A stretch of 64,000 bases of DNA from Trichoplax adhaerens (GCF_000150275.1 NW_002060957.1:1383512-1447511); one strand, 5' to 3'; counted from the first letter of the stretch, positions 50,269 to 63,532 are shown. Numbers and translations are program-made. Notes: generated by a model not told the origin, from the letters alone.

Positions 50269-51280
50269 TCATAATCCGAATATTACTATCTATAACGGCT
50301 CCAATCACATACCAGATGAAAATTATGAAGAAATAACACCTCTTGGCATTACAAGTCTGGCAATCCAAATAAGTATTGTTGTTCTTAGTGTCATCTGCAA
50401 TTCCTTAGTTATCGCTACGATTGTTGGATATCGTCGGCTGCATAATAATACTAACTACTTGGTAGTCAATCAGTGTGTTGTTGATTTCCTCTTTGCAACT
50501 CTCATCATTGCAGTTTACCCTATCCAAGCCTTGCTTGGCTATTGGCCGTTTATTAAAGAATGGTGTGCTATCCATTACTGCTTAAGCATTGGCTTAGTGA
50601 TGGTATCTATACTTAATTTATGCGCCATCAGTTTTGATCGCTATATAGCTATTTGTCATCCCTATCATCATCCTAGACTCATGACCAAGAAATCGCTGAT
50701 CATTATTTTACTCTTTGTGTGGATACAGCCATTACTCATCAGTTTACTACCCATTATGTTGTGGCGAACACATCATGATCTTCCTTTTGGTATATGCTCC
50801 TATGATATTAATCGATCATTAATCCAAGAAAGAGTTTATTTAGCATCATTTTTGATGATTAACTATGTGATACCAGCATTTATTATGCTATTATTATATT
50901 CATTAATATTTCGTACTGCATGTCGACAAGTCCATCAAATTAATAAGCAAAATATGATTTCTTCGTCTTCACTGTCAGATTCTATTCGTACTCATAAAAC
51001 CTCCGATAAGGACATTAAGTTAGTCCTTTTATTTCTGGCTATCGTCGGCACCCTATATATTTGTTGGACACCTCTATATACTCTAATGATGATAAGTTAC
51101 TTTGATGTATTTTATCAGCCTCACATCGGGACTTTTGTGGCAATCATGTTGGCCTTTTCTAATTGTGCTATTAATCCCATAATATACAGCTGCTCCAATG
51201 CTCCAATTCGCAAAGGCTTATTCAAATTAGTTGGAATAAAAGTAAATATTCGATCGGAACGATACGTTACCACAGTTTAG
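50269..51280 (+). CDS. Class A (rhodopsin-like) G protein-coupled receptor, main exon
   Basis: A single exon encodes seven transmembrane helices. Hallmarks: N in CNSLV (1.50), D in VVDFLF (2.50), TM3 cysteine in EWCAIHY, FDRY at the end of TM3, CWTP in TM6 and NPIIY in TM7. The open frame extends upstream only through TTTGCTTCTCTTTTAG, a classic pyrimidine tract and acceptor, and contains no ATG before TM3. The true start is therefore in an upstream exon ending with two bases of a codon. The N-terminus has NXS/T sites (NITIYNGS). Position 3.32 is Ser, so it is not a typical amine receptor, and there is no Lys at 7.43, so it is not an opsin. The C-terminus ends TTV, a possible PDZ ligand. Ligand unknown. 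Confidence 0.85.
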
Positions 51281-54200
51281 AAGATAATTCTTTTCTCTCC
51301 ATTGGCCTCATTTTCTTTAATGTCCGAAAATGGATCGGTTGAAAAATATAAAAAATAGAACCTTTAATAGTATATATTTAGAGGATCTACTGTTGATTCT
51401 CTTCATAATGATATAGGAATTATTCAATTTAAATTGCTTCGTTTCTACTGTTTCCTTTAAATCAGATGCATGTGAAACGCCAATAGAAGATTTATTCTTC
51501 CTAGAAATTGGAATTAAAATTACTCGTAGCTATAATCTAATCTATTTATGCTATCAGCCAATAATTCAATTGTTTCATGTATATTTAAATGATTAGCGGT
51601 ATTAATCTACTTTTCCCAATTTATTTCAGGTCAAGCCGCAATAGTACTCCAGTTTTCCAATACTATAGATTTTATTACTGTAACTTGAGTTTCCGTATTT
51701 ACTCGTTTTTGAGATCTTTATCGAAAAATATCTGTAATGATAATATGGAGATGTATCGCATATTTGACTAAATTTGTTCCCTAATGATAATCAAAAAGGG
51801 CTTAACTCATCACTTTCAGCTGATAAATATAACATTTGGAAGCTGCTGGTTCCTAATTGCAAAAAGTTTTCGCAAAAGCTTTATCTGAGAAATTCCATAG
51901 GGATGAATTCCTGTCATGACTGTTTACCTCTAAGCTTGCTTTCATTATCAGAATGATAATGAAATCATAATGATGGAAATGTTTGATTTATAATTATTCA
52001 GCTAATTCTCTTGTATTATATCGCAAGCATGTACAGTTTTATACATATTAATCAAATGTCTATTTCTAATAGGAAGTTTCATGCCCTCATTAGCCTTAAT
52101 TCACGATACTCGTATTAACTGCACTTCATTTCATTTAATCTTGCCTGATTGTAGCATTTCAGGATAGGATTATGTTATTACTTTTAATCATTTTCAAACC
52201 TTTGGTACGTAAATTCCTATCACTTCATGAAGAATATCTTGATTTTAGTAGCCCTTAATTACTTACAGTACGTTCATCAATATGTTGGTAGCTAAATATC
52301 AGTACGAGGGCTTGGGTATATCACAAATGAGCGTTAGTTTGCGTAGGATTGAAAATACCAAGAAGGCAGTAATACTTAATTTCAACAAGTGTTTAAACAT
52401 CTAGAATGCTACTAATTCGTTATCTTATTCAGACTTAATCTGGATTAAAAATATTTGTGGCTATACTCTTCTGTTGTCTACATTGTAATAAAGTAATTGT
52501 ACCGACATTATTAAAATTTAGCTAATCTGGCGTTTATATTAACGTACTGATTCAATACACAACAGTAAAATGCATGTAGACTAAGTTCTTACCATATTCA
52601 GTAATAACATTATTTCTATCTGTCAAAAGTAACATAGATCATTATTAATTTAGAACTGAGACACATATTCAATTCGATAAGCTTTCAGCGTAAAATCTAT
52701 CAGTTTAATAAACTTTACAAGATCCAATAATTCTAAAATGCAATCACCTATTCTCTATTGCTATATCTAATTTCCTGGTTTACCAAAGTTTAAATGGCAT
52801 TAATCATTTCAGAATATTTTATAAAAGTTAATATTCGATAACGTATTACTCATTAAACTATAGATGATGTACTGTACGTTAATGTAAGATAATCGGTTTA
52901 ATGATAAGGGTTGCAAGATATATGAATGTGCATGTAGATTCTTCCCCGTTAAAGGCTGTTGCTAAAGCTATAACAACCTTAAGGCAACTAAAATAATTGG
53001 CTAGCTAATATACATAAGTAGCTACTATGCTAATATCCCTCGGATTCCGCACGATTTCCATTAGTAAATACTTAACAAAAAACTTTAGGAAAGGCATTAA
53101 ATTTCATGAACTTATGCTCGGTGTTACAAGAAATTACTTACATAATTAATTATCGAAATTACAGATTCAGGGCCGAACATGATCGCTAAATAACTACAAT
53201 GGAATAAGATTATGTTGTGTTATGGATTCTATGAAGAAATTTACCTACTGTTCCATAAGATTTGTACAAACAAAAAGGTTGCACGAAATCATAACATTAA
53301 TAACCCAGCTAGTATGTCCTTGCTAGCATATTTATAGTCGAGAAATGGATATAACGGCTACTGGCCAGCTATGAGCTTCAAATTAATATCATCCAATAGG
53401 AAGAAATGGATGATGACATCGGTAACCACCTGGTTGTAGCATATGTTAGTCAATGCTCAATTGAAAAAGTAAATATTAAAATTAAAATTTGCCGTCTATA
53501 TGTCGTTAGTCAATGCGTATGTACATGCTTATAAAATAAAATAAAAAATTAGAAAAATATGAATATAAATTTTGTAAAAATATCTTCTCCTGTACATTAT
53601 GAAAATATATTGAAAGTAAAACTGTTAAAGGACAATTCTTTGAATGGATTACAAATGATCTTGGGTATTATAGAAACTCAATAAAATAATAACTAGTATA
53701 CAGCAATGTAAATTTTGGCTTCTAGTAAATACAGAATAATGTTGACCTTACCGATGCAATGATTCATTCGCTATATTAAAAGAATTCTCATTAAGCTTAG
53801 CACAATCCATATAGACCGACTCCACCCAAAAATAAATTTGCATATGTATACCAAACAGCTGCACGTTAAAATTTCCATTTATAATTTTACAAACCTTCCG
53901 TAATTAGAAACTTGGACTTTAGTAATTTATGCAGTTATTATTTTAATGGTTAGTGTGGTAATCCTAGCATTTTCATAGTGTCAAGGGCATCGATTTGGAT
54001 GTCGAAATTTACTTACTCCTAAGAACATAGATGAAAATGCAGAATCATTCATATTATTGGATTTTCATTATAATATCAGGTGAAATGAATACCGTAAGAA
54101 TTACTTTTGTCACCCATATTGAATTAGCATCTTGTTAATATATATCTAGATATAATTATCACTCATGATAGTATAGTTATTTAGGTAAGTGTTCACGTTA

Positions 54201-55035
54201 GATCTTAATTTCTGCTTCTTTATTCTCAACTTACTATACAAAGCAGCCTTCCAAAATTGTTATACCGCATAAAATTTTTCATATTGCACAGTATTAAATT
54301 TATTTTAGATAAATACTTATAGCATTTCTAATTATTGTATTGATCATAAATGCGAATCTGATAGATTTCCACAGCAATGTACGACTGGTTCTTGTTCAGT
54401 AAATGTCATATGCTTACTTTACGTTATTAATTACCCCCTAACTTCTGATAGGGATACTGGTACTCCAATAGTTGTCGCAATCAGAATACTAAGTTAGTAC
54501 ATATATACCAGCGTTTATTTTAAATTCTTAGAAGCCTAGAGTATCGATTATTAAATACGCAGTATTCGATAATGATAATTTACATCAATGAGTTTTCTGA
54601 ACAATTTAATAAATATCCGGTAGCACCATTATATACCAGTCTTTGCAATATCAAACTGATTAATATCTACTGTATCAATTACTATACCCTTAGTATTAGG
54701 AAAGATGATATTTTCTGATGACGTTTATACCTAGTTCATTAAGTCAATTAAATGATGGGAATCATGGTAAAAAAAGAAGCAAAGTTACGCATGGCTTCTG
54801 AGATAGGACAGTATTGATATCGCATTTTTTAGCTATTTTTGTATACTAAGGATGTTAAGCCGGCATGATAATAGTTCAGGAGAATAATAGCTTTAAGTTT
54901 TATGGAATGGTAATTAAACCATTTTATGATGTATCCACTGTAGTTGAGCTTAAATTATAATTATTACACGGCAAAAGGGTAGATGCAATTGAAGAAAGTT
55001 TAATTTTTGGTCTTAACTGCAAACCTCAGTTTCAC
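51281..55035. other. Intergenic between GPCR and phosphatase gene
   Basis: AT-rich; short open frames at 51589-51956 show no protein pattern. Nothing else recognised. Confidence 0.4.
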
Positions 55036-58000
55036 ATGTTATTGCAATTACTTTCCGTAATGGTAATTTGGGCAAGTGAAGGCTATATTTTTGCAATTCT
55101 GTAGAAGATTGCTGTAGTGGTAAAAGGATCGCAAGATTTACTAGGGTTCTATTAATAAATAATGGATTATGATAATAGTGGTTACAGTCCATAGTTATGC
55201 GATTATTTATTGTTTAATGACTATAGAATGAAAGTAATAAAATGATTATTGTAAAATTTACCAAGGTTCTATAAGTAAATAACGGATTATAATGATAGTA
55301 GATACAGTCAAATAGTTATACGCTTATTTATAGTTCGATGACTACAGAATGAAATTTATCTCACTATCTTTAGTTGTCTCGATATCCAATTCTCAATCTC
55401 CCCTTCTGATGCTTACCACTTTTGATTCGGAATTGGAAACTACAACTGCAACGGTTGATGGAACTTCTCTCACGACAAGTAAGCTTTTAGAATTAACGGA
55501 CGATTTCTGATGAGATGGAATGATAATAAGATTTTCGATATACCCAGTATATTGCGGTTTTAATTGCTATTTATGACACTATTTCCGATATTTATTAACG
55601 TAAATAGCTATTTAAATTAATATTTTTATATCAATGCCTACGCTATTCTTTTATGTAAGTGGCGGCAATTATCGCAAACCTAACTAACTGTAACTACTAG
55701 CCAGAGTACCGTAAGAGAAATGATTCAATTAGATTGTTTTCCATGGTATATAACATGGCTTAGCTTCTTTACACCTTTTACTAAGTACATGGCAACCAAA
55801 ATTGAAGATGAAGACTCTTATTTCCTTTGAAGATAATATCTATAGTGCAATTGCTAGAATATCAGATAGACAAATGCCACTTTTGCATTTAATTTATAAA
55901 GACCAACTTATGCATATTCTCTTATAGTATTGCGGCTGTAAATTTTCCAATTACTAGAAATATATTGTCTACGATTTGCTTCCCTTCGATCAGATTTATT
56001 AAATTATCACAGCTGCACCTTTATTCTCTTTAGCCATTATTTTTAACTGCTTTATACTAGTCAAGGAAATCAAATTCATTAGGAATTTGATAGCTCGATA
56101 CAAATAATATTCATAACGTCAATTGCAAGCACAGTAGATAAACTAAAGCCACTTTTACATTTTCTTCATGGGGATTAAATTGTGACCGTAAATTTTTCGC
56201 CACTAGGAATACACTGTTCTGCCTATGATCCGCTTTCTTTCCTCAACATTCTTTAAATTGCAGGCGTTGTATCTTTATTTTTTATGCAGTTATTTTAAGC
56301 TTCATTCTTTTTATTTTGGCTATGCTAGTTACTACAACTACAGGCATGAATCAAGCCACGACTACAACATTTATTCCAAAGCCAACAAGTAGGTAGCCAC
56401 TATTTTTACGGTATAATATCTGACATGGCGAGTATGTAATCGCTGTTGACAATCTAGATATTTGTTGCTTAATAACAAGTTTTTGTGATAACGTAATAGT
56501 ATGAATGTCGCAGCATATATTTTTATTTTCAATTTCTTCTGCAGTATATCAAAAATTCTACTTCTTCTGCTAATTTGAAGCTAGATCTATAGGTTTTCTA
56601 CAGCATATCATCAGTAATTGAGCTTATATAATTGCTGTCGGTAATTTGTATATAAATTTTTTTTTAATTATAAGTTTACTTGGATAACATAAATAGCTCG
56701 AACGCCTCAGTATATATTTTTACCTTTGATTCTTAAGCAGTTTCAAAGAATTCTGTTCCTTCTGCTAGTTTCAAGCTAGATCTTTATGTCTTTTCCTTAT
56801 CCTTCTTCAGCGGTGCTTTCAACAGAAACAGCAGAGATTGGAATATCATCATCAGCTGTCGAAGAAGAAATGCCAGTTTCATCGGTCATCCCTAGTCCGC
56901 CAGCTACTGAAATTACAATTACGGAATACCCCAACTTACCATCATTTTTACCCATCTATGTTTCCATTCGATTAGCCATGAATTTAGAAACATTTGAGGC
57001 CAATAAACAAGAATTTAAAGACAATATTGCAGCATATCTGAATGATAACTTTAATGAAACGTTTAGTAATGAAAGTGTTATCATTATGAATATATCACGA
57101 ATCGCTACAACAAATCAACGTGCAGGAAATGATGAAGTTATTGTTAATTTTTATATCACCAATGATTTTGCTGCAAGAAGTGTAAACCCTACATTAACAA
57201 AATTTATCGGAAATTGGTTATTAAAATTATTCCAGGATAGAAATGACGCATTACTTGGACCAGCTTTTTCGGGCAAGGTAAGGAAGATTAGTTATTGCAG
57301 CAATGATAGATGCGCCAGCAATTTCTAGCTCCAGTTTGTATCCTCTGCCATGGTAATTAATTAATCATCCTTCTAAGTTGAAGATAATTCCAATAAGCCA
57401 ATCTAACAGATATGATTCTGTAGTAGCTAACCAGAATAGTTTGCAATGACTATGATTAGTCGTTGCAATAGTGCTTTATTATTGATGCTTTGATGATAGC
57501 TTGCATTTTATTAATAATGATTTAAACTGCTTTACAAATTGATCATAAGACCAATTGCAGTAAATTTAGTTACTGCCTATACAAATCATGGAAGTGCAAT
57601 GTTTAGTTATTGTCGTAATTTTGGGGCACACTAACATGCCATCTGTAGCGAATACAAAATATATTATGTACATCAGATACAATCTCTCCTATTAACTTAA
57701 TAGTAATATATTGATCATTCTTCATTATGATGCGCTGCCATGATGATTTGTCGATTATTCCTCTAAATTGAAGATAATCCCCATCAAGCAATATAGTAGA
57801 CATGATGCTGTAGTATTTAAGCACTAGAGTTCGCAATGACGATAATTTAGTCGTTATCTTGACATGTGGATTTTTAAGTTTCAAATAAGCCAATTATTAA
57901 TATTTTAAGAGTAGTTTGCATTTAGCAATCATGACCTGAACTCTTCTTTAAACTCGATCACAAGATCAATGCTTACAACAAATATAGGTATTGCCGCTAA

Positions 58001-61000
58001 AAATCATTAAAGTATAATGCTCAGTCATTATCATCATAATGGACTCAATAAGTGCCATCGGCAGCGAATATGAAATATTATCATAGACGTCTAGATAGAA
58101 TCTGTTTTGCAAGCCTAATTTTTGTCTACTTGTTACCTTTAATTACTAATGTATAATGGTAATTTCATGAATGAACTGGATGAGCATACGGATATAAATA
58201 TAGTTAGCATTGCTGATCATGATATTACCTATAATCAATAGCTTAAAATATAAGGTATAGCTGAGATATATTATAAATTAATATCATCATTAATTATATC
58301 ATGAATCTAAAGATTGGAAAAGCTGTCTTCATACCTTCTGATTTATTTTATCGATAGCTTTTACAAGTTTCCTTGATACTCTCAAATCGGGTAGCGGATG
58401 GAGTGGTGATTGCAGTTACTTTGTCTGCTTTTGCAGCGGCAATCTTACTTATTGCATTCTTGTATTGGGTAAGGCCTTGCTTCCGATACAATTACAGGCT
58501 ATGTCTAAGCCAAATTAAATCGCTTATGTTACCTTGTAACTATCGTAAAAATGATTGGATGCTCAATAGACTTGTTACTATAGTTGCAATCAGGCCATCA
58601 TAACTTAAATCGATCCTTCAGAACGGTACTTATCGATCACGAGCAAAACTATGATGATCTTGGCTATTTAAATCCTAACTTGGAGCTGTATGAAACTAAT
58701 GTAAGCTGATTTCCTTTACACCTGCTTCATTTTATTCTCTTATTGACCTTTTGATCGATTGCCTTTAAATTGATAAATACAAATGTAATTTTTGGTCTAG
58801 AGATCAAGTCAGACCAATTCTCAAATGGACAAAAGCGTGCTAGCTGAGCGATTACGATCTGGGAGTGCCCTTCGATTAGAATTTGATGTAGGTCATTTAT
58901 TTGGTTACAGATTAATTATTTGCGACTACATTAGTATACTTATTTGAAGTAGTACCTATAGGTGAATAGGAATGCTTAGCTTTTACTAGTTTATGATGTA
59001 TGATCATTACTTTATGTTTCGTGGCAACTATTATTATGTATAATCTATCGATACATGATACAAAAGAGATATAAAATAATGCTTTTATTGTCAAGACTAG
59101 CACTATAACATTGCTCATATTTACTTTTTAGTTGATTTTAATCGTAGCTACTGCCTATAAAATAGATAATATTATCTTGCTCACTGTATAATTTTATTTA
59201 TGGTTAGGAAATTCCTACTATGGTATCGTCCAATGCAGAATTACCAGCCAATATCGAAAGGAAAAATCGGTTCATTAATGTCGTTCCTAGTAAGGCTAAA
59301 TCTTATTTCATATCGAATTTAGACATACGGTGATCTATCCGTTAAGTTTTACTCATATATGGCTTAGTAAAATATCGAATTATAATTAATGCTAATAATA
59401 ACATTAAAATTAGCCTTTCCTATTCTGTAAATGTGCTCTATTTAATATTCTTACATTGTTAATTGCACTTGAATTCTAATCTATGATTGGATAAGAATAA
59501 TTGTTGGAGGATATAGATTTAACGAAAGGATATAAAAACTGCTAAATAGTATTATTAGCTATTCTTTTATACCATTACAACTTTTCCACAATACTAGAAG
59601 AAAAAAGCTGGATTTTTTAGCTATACATACGTTAACTAGATAATTATAATTATTTCCAATTACCTTTCAATTTTACTCTTTTTCCTCATTAAGATAAGCT
59701 ATCGAGAGTAAATTTAAGACCTATTCTTGGCGATGTTACGTCTGAGTACATAAATGCTAATTACGTCAGAGTAAGTAAGGACTTTTGTATACTTTTCTAC
59801 TAACTGTATCTTAATTAGTTACTTAATTTACTCGGGAATAATCTTAATTATAACTATCGTGTCATAACAGGGATATCTAGGAAAACCAAGATCTTATATC
59901 GCTACTCAAGCTCCGTTAACTAATACTGTTACAGACTTTTGGCGGATGATTTGGGAGAATAACGTTAAAGTAATTCTAATGGCTACGGCATTAGATATTA
60001 ATGGATCGGTAAGTCTGTTCTCTTGTAGAAAATATTTTACTTTAGAATCTGTTTCTTTAGAACTTACTTTAACTCGCTACAGAGAGATAAGGCGACCTGA
60101 GTGATCGTGAACAAGCACAAATATTTGCCCCCAAAATGGGTTAAACCCATAGTTTGGTTGCACCATTCAAGTTTAATGTTATTTAGCATACTAACTATAT
60201 CTGAGAATTATGAATAGATCAGATAATAGAAGCATGCTATAAAAGTGGATAAAATATAGACTAAAATATGATGATAAGTCAACAAGAAGAGTGTATGAAT
60301 AAATACGGAATCGCTTAAATTAGTAACGGGCCAGTAAAATAGTGTCAGCATTATTACCCTTTATCACATAGAGTATGACGGTATCAAAATAGTAAAGTCC
60401 TTCCGCTTGATCAACACCCTCAAAAGTTACCTAGCCTACCGTACTCTATTGATCGCATCTAGCTTAAATATTGTAATAAATTTCAGACAAGAAACGATAA
60501 TTGCCAAACAAGAAATACGGTATTGCTGGAATTGTATTGATTGGGTTGATGATCTTACTTCGCGCGAGATGTTACAATAAATTAATTCAGCATTTCTTTT
60601 ATATAGCTGCAAATTTGTTGCATTATACTGTATTCTTTTTTGCCCTTATCACAGTACGCATAATATTTTGATTATTGCGAGCTCTCTTGCCTAACGTAGT
60701 ATTATTTACTTTTTCCTCGAATGGTATAATTTAATGTTAGATTATGGTCTTTAAGTAGTATTGAGAGAGCTTCAGGGTATTATTCTCATATACAAAGTAG
60801 ATCAATTGAACAATTATTAGTTTTAATTCTATGGATAACCACTTTTGAATGAGTAAAACATGTTTTTTGTAATGTCTGATGTTCGATGTTTAATGTAGTC
60901 CCAATGTAGTCAATATTGGCCACTGGATGATGAAGTTGGTGCCAGTATCAAGGCGGATTCATTCTTGATTACCTTGCACGATAGAGTAATCTACGATACC

Positions 61001-61710
61001 TATATCATTTCTACACTTAATCTACAAAACAATAAGGTAGTATAGAGTTTAAAGAAAACTAAAATCTCCAGCCGATTTGGAAGTGATGATTAGGCTTAAA
61101 AGTTGTGAATAATCGCTAATCTTTTACTCATTCATTAGAGAGAATCAATCTATATTAAGCATTACTGGTACACAAAGTGGCCAGCAGATAATTTCCCTTC
61201 CGATGAAGAATCAACTGTTAACTTACTATTAAATATTAGAGAGGAATTGAAAGAACTTGACAGTCCTTTAGTTGTACATTGCAAGTAAGTTTATTTTTCC
61301 CAACTTTTGCACTTTTATGGTAGAGTAATAATTCATCCGACGCTGAAGAACAATATCTATTCTATTACAGCAATGGTATAGGAAGAACTGGAGTATTATT
61401 AGCTGTCGATACTTGCATGAGAAGTTATGATGATTGCCGCAAGGTAGATATCAAGAAATGTGTTGAAAGAGTGCGTGAAGATCGTGGTGGATGCGTGCAG
61501 ACCTTTGATCAATACCTTTATATATACAAGGTCAGCAGATAGCAAAATGGCTGCGTTAATCTAGGCTAACAAACAGAAGTTATTGTATATTTTAAAGATG
61601 AATAGCAATACTTTCAATCACCAACAAACATATTCTGAATTTTGGTTATTTAAATTTTGATCCGTTGTTTTGTCTAGACCATGTACTACTACGCCAACAG
61701 GGATCATTAA
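55036..61710 (+). CDS. Receptor-type protein tyrosine phosphatase-like protein, altered active site
   Basis: The complete gene has fourteen exons: 55036-55075, 55374-55478, 56329-56388, 56811-57277, 58358-58468, 58584-58700, 58801-58887, 59208-59289, 59694-59770, 59871-60008, 60899-61036, 61139-61284, 61371-61530, 61678-61710. All phases fit; 1761 nt, 586 residues. Order: short signal peptide ([13 protein letters not shown]), Thr/Ser-rich stalk (exons 2-3), about 110-residue SEA-like ectodomain ([20 protein letters not shown]), TM helix (about 240-260), juxtamembrane region, then one PTP domain (330-576). PTP landmarks: [37 protein letters not shown] (Cys522, Arg528), CVQTFDQY. Family members dephosphorylate phosphotyrosine at the plasma membrane. 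Here KNRY is KNRF (F351), the WPD loop is WPAD (A490) and the P-loop SA is NN (523-524). Reduced or lost catalysis is therefore likely. Confidence 0.85.
55135..55357. repeat. Tandem duplication in phosphatase intron 1 (period about 120 bp)
   Basis: AGGGTTCTATTAATAAATAA at 55143 and AAGGTTCTATAAGTAAATAA at 55263 start two copies sharing GGATTAT.ATGATAGT and GACTA.AGAATGAAA. Confidence 0.7.
55845..56345. repeat. Tandem duplication in phosphatase intron 2 (period about 250 bp)
   Basis: Related blocks CTGTAAATTTTCCAATTACT (55936) and CCGTAAATTTTTCGCCACT (56186), with shared GCCACTTTT and CTTTATTCT stretches. The second copy runs into the exon 3 acceptor. Confidence 0.6.
56446..56810. repeat. Tandem duplication in phosphatase intron 3 including an acceptor (period about 195 bp)
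   Basis: Blocks CTTCTTCTGCTAATTTGAAG and CCTTCTGCTAGTTTCAAG precede CTAGATCT at 56581 and 56776. The second copy ends at the real acceptor TTCTTCAG before exon 4; the first ends at a decoy CATCATCAG. Confidence 0.65.
57340..58110. repeat. Tandem duplication in phosphatase intron 4 (period about 390-415 bp)
   Basis: CTAAGTTGAAGATAATTCC (57373) matches CTAAATTGAAGATAATCCC (57763). Further shared blocks include GTTTGCAATGAC/GTTCGCAATGAC, a GATCA.AAGA.CAAT stretch and TGCCATC.G.AGCGAATA. Two copies make up most of the intron. Confidence 0.7.
60009..60898 (+). other. Long intron inside the PTP domain
   Basis: 890 bp between [12 protein letters not shown] and SQCSQYWP. No exon or repeat recognised inside; splicing across it gives an uninterrupted PTP sequence. 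Confidence 0.6.
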
Positions 61711-63097
61711 GAATCTGGAAATCGGCTGCAATGGAAGAACAGTGATTATAGATCATTCAACGGCAAATTGCATCATGTAATGTTCATTTTTTCATGTAAT
61801 ATTTCTAAGTATTTAATTTTCAACAAAGTATTTAATTTTCAACATCCGTTATAATGATAGTCATAAAAAAGTTGAAAATCATGAATAATTAAGAATTAGT
61901 AAATAGACCTATAATGATAGGTTATGCTATGTTATATGCAATATTACTTCGATTGATAAAATTTATTTCTTAGCAAGAATAATTCTCCAGTTCGCTTATA
62001 TTAGCAATACTGACAGCCTATAATTTGCAGATGTTGCATTTCTTTCTACCTATATTGTATTTAATGCAACCACATTTTAATAAGAGTAAGTTGTAGCAAT
62101 ATCATAGCTCCTTGATAGGAACTATAAGTAACCGAATCGTAACATACTCTATTTATTAGTTACTGATACATTCCAATTCGTATTACAGTCTAAAGACTAT
62201 TTTAATAGGATTAGCTACTATATTCAATTGTTTTACAGCCCTTAAGTGTTTAGATGATTAAATTTATTTAGTTGTAATTATAGCGTTTTCTTTATACTAT
62301 GATAAATGTACGAAAATATACGGTATTCTATCATGAAATAGCTTAGTTGTTACAATGAGACTAAATTTGCGAAAAAAGTACGCAACTATGGACAATTCTG
62401 GACGATATTGTATTAGTTGAAAAGATACCAAAGTCAGTTGACTTTAGTTTGAGAAAATTGATAGCTTTTGCATTCGCTTTAGATTATTTCAGGCTGCTTT
62501 GCAGTTCATTTCATACTGTAGTACTGCGATACTTTTTAATAGCTATTGGTATTTCAAACCGTCAACGTCAAAGGGCCTCAAATATTGAGTTTCTAATTAT
62601 TCTTGAGTACCAAAGGAAGGAAAGGCTTCAGATTTGATGTTGATGATAGCTGAGAACAGCTATAAAGTATTTAAGACCATAAAACTAATAAATTGTCCAC
62701 CTGTTATAGAATTAATAGAGTAATCAAGTATTCTGAATGGGCATGTAATTGACTTAATATTGCATGCAATAAAGCCAAATCACTTTTGCAAGATTTCAAA
62801 ATATTATAGGTAATATAATATCTACTGATAAAATATTCGGTAAGTACGTGCTTAGAGTATTTTACTGACTTTGTATTTGAGAGATCCTACTTGGTTAGCC
62901 GTGTAGTCAGTCTGTAACAATTTACCTGTGAAAGTTTATTAGCTTTGATTATTACAATATTGAACATTAGCCAATAAGAGCTTATATAGATAATTTGAAA
63001 TATAAATCAAATTAGAAACTATTGTCATTTTAACTTTAGTTAAAATAGAATAGTAACAACTAATTCATCATATGTAGGTTCTAATATATTACGGTAT
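61711..63097. other. Intergenic after the phosphatase; nothing recognised
   Basis: AT-rich. The open frame at 62449-62637 has a non-ATG start and no protein pattern. Confidence 0.4.
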
Positions 63098-63532
63098 TGT
63101 CATAAACCAGCTTCGTGACAAGGATAACGTGAAACAAATCTCTAAATTACTATAGTCTCCGGGATTCAGTATTCCTACTCACAAGAATTTAGACGCCTTT
63201 GATTCTACGTTCAACTCAACTAGACAATTGAGAACTGCTTTATTCAACTATCTGACGGGTTTATATACCCTTCTACAGCAGCTAACATTCACAAGTCATC
63301 TAATAAAAATACTTGGGTGAGAACATCTACAACTAGTTTTTCACAGTCGGACTACAATATGTCCATTCACAGAATCATTTCAGTACACATTACAGCACAG
63401 CAATAAATTTACTGTAACACATTTATAATTAGAGTAATTCCTATTGTAAGTGACTAGTTGTAATATAATATCACTATATTATATTAACCAAATTTAGATA
63501 TCTATTTCTTCACGGTAGTTCGTACCGTGACT
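63098..63532 (+). mobile_element. Dispersed element, copy 3 (435 bp, 5-bp target duplication)
   Basis: Begins with the hairpin TGTCATAAACCAGCTTCGTGACA and ends with TCACGGTA-GTTCG-TACCGTGA-CT. It is flanked by GGTAT at 63093-63097 and 63533-63537. It shares TCTCCGGGATTCAGTAT, ACAAGAATTTAGACGC and ACTACAATATGTCCATTCAC with copy 1, and has a TATATA box at about 63263. Its length differs from copy 1 by internal deletion. Confidence 0.75.

Noticed and set aside
51589-51956. Two consecutive short frames after the GPCR
   Set aside because: No protein pattern and no link to the receptor, which ends cleanly at 51280.
57603-57893. Minus-strand 96-codon frame
   Set aside because: Lies inside the duplicated intron 4 of the phosphatase gene; the duplicate copy does not preserve the frame.
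62449-62637. Plus-strand 62-codon frame
   Set aside because: Starts at TTG, no family resemblance, no exon partners.
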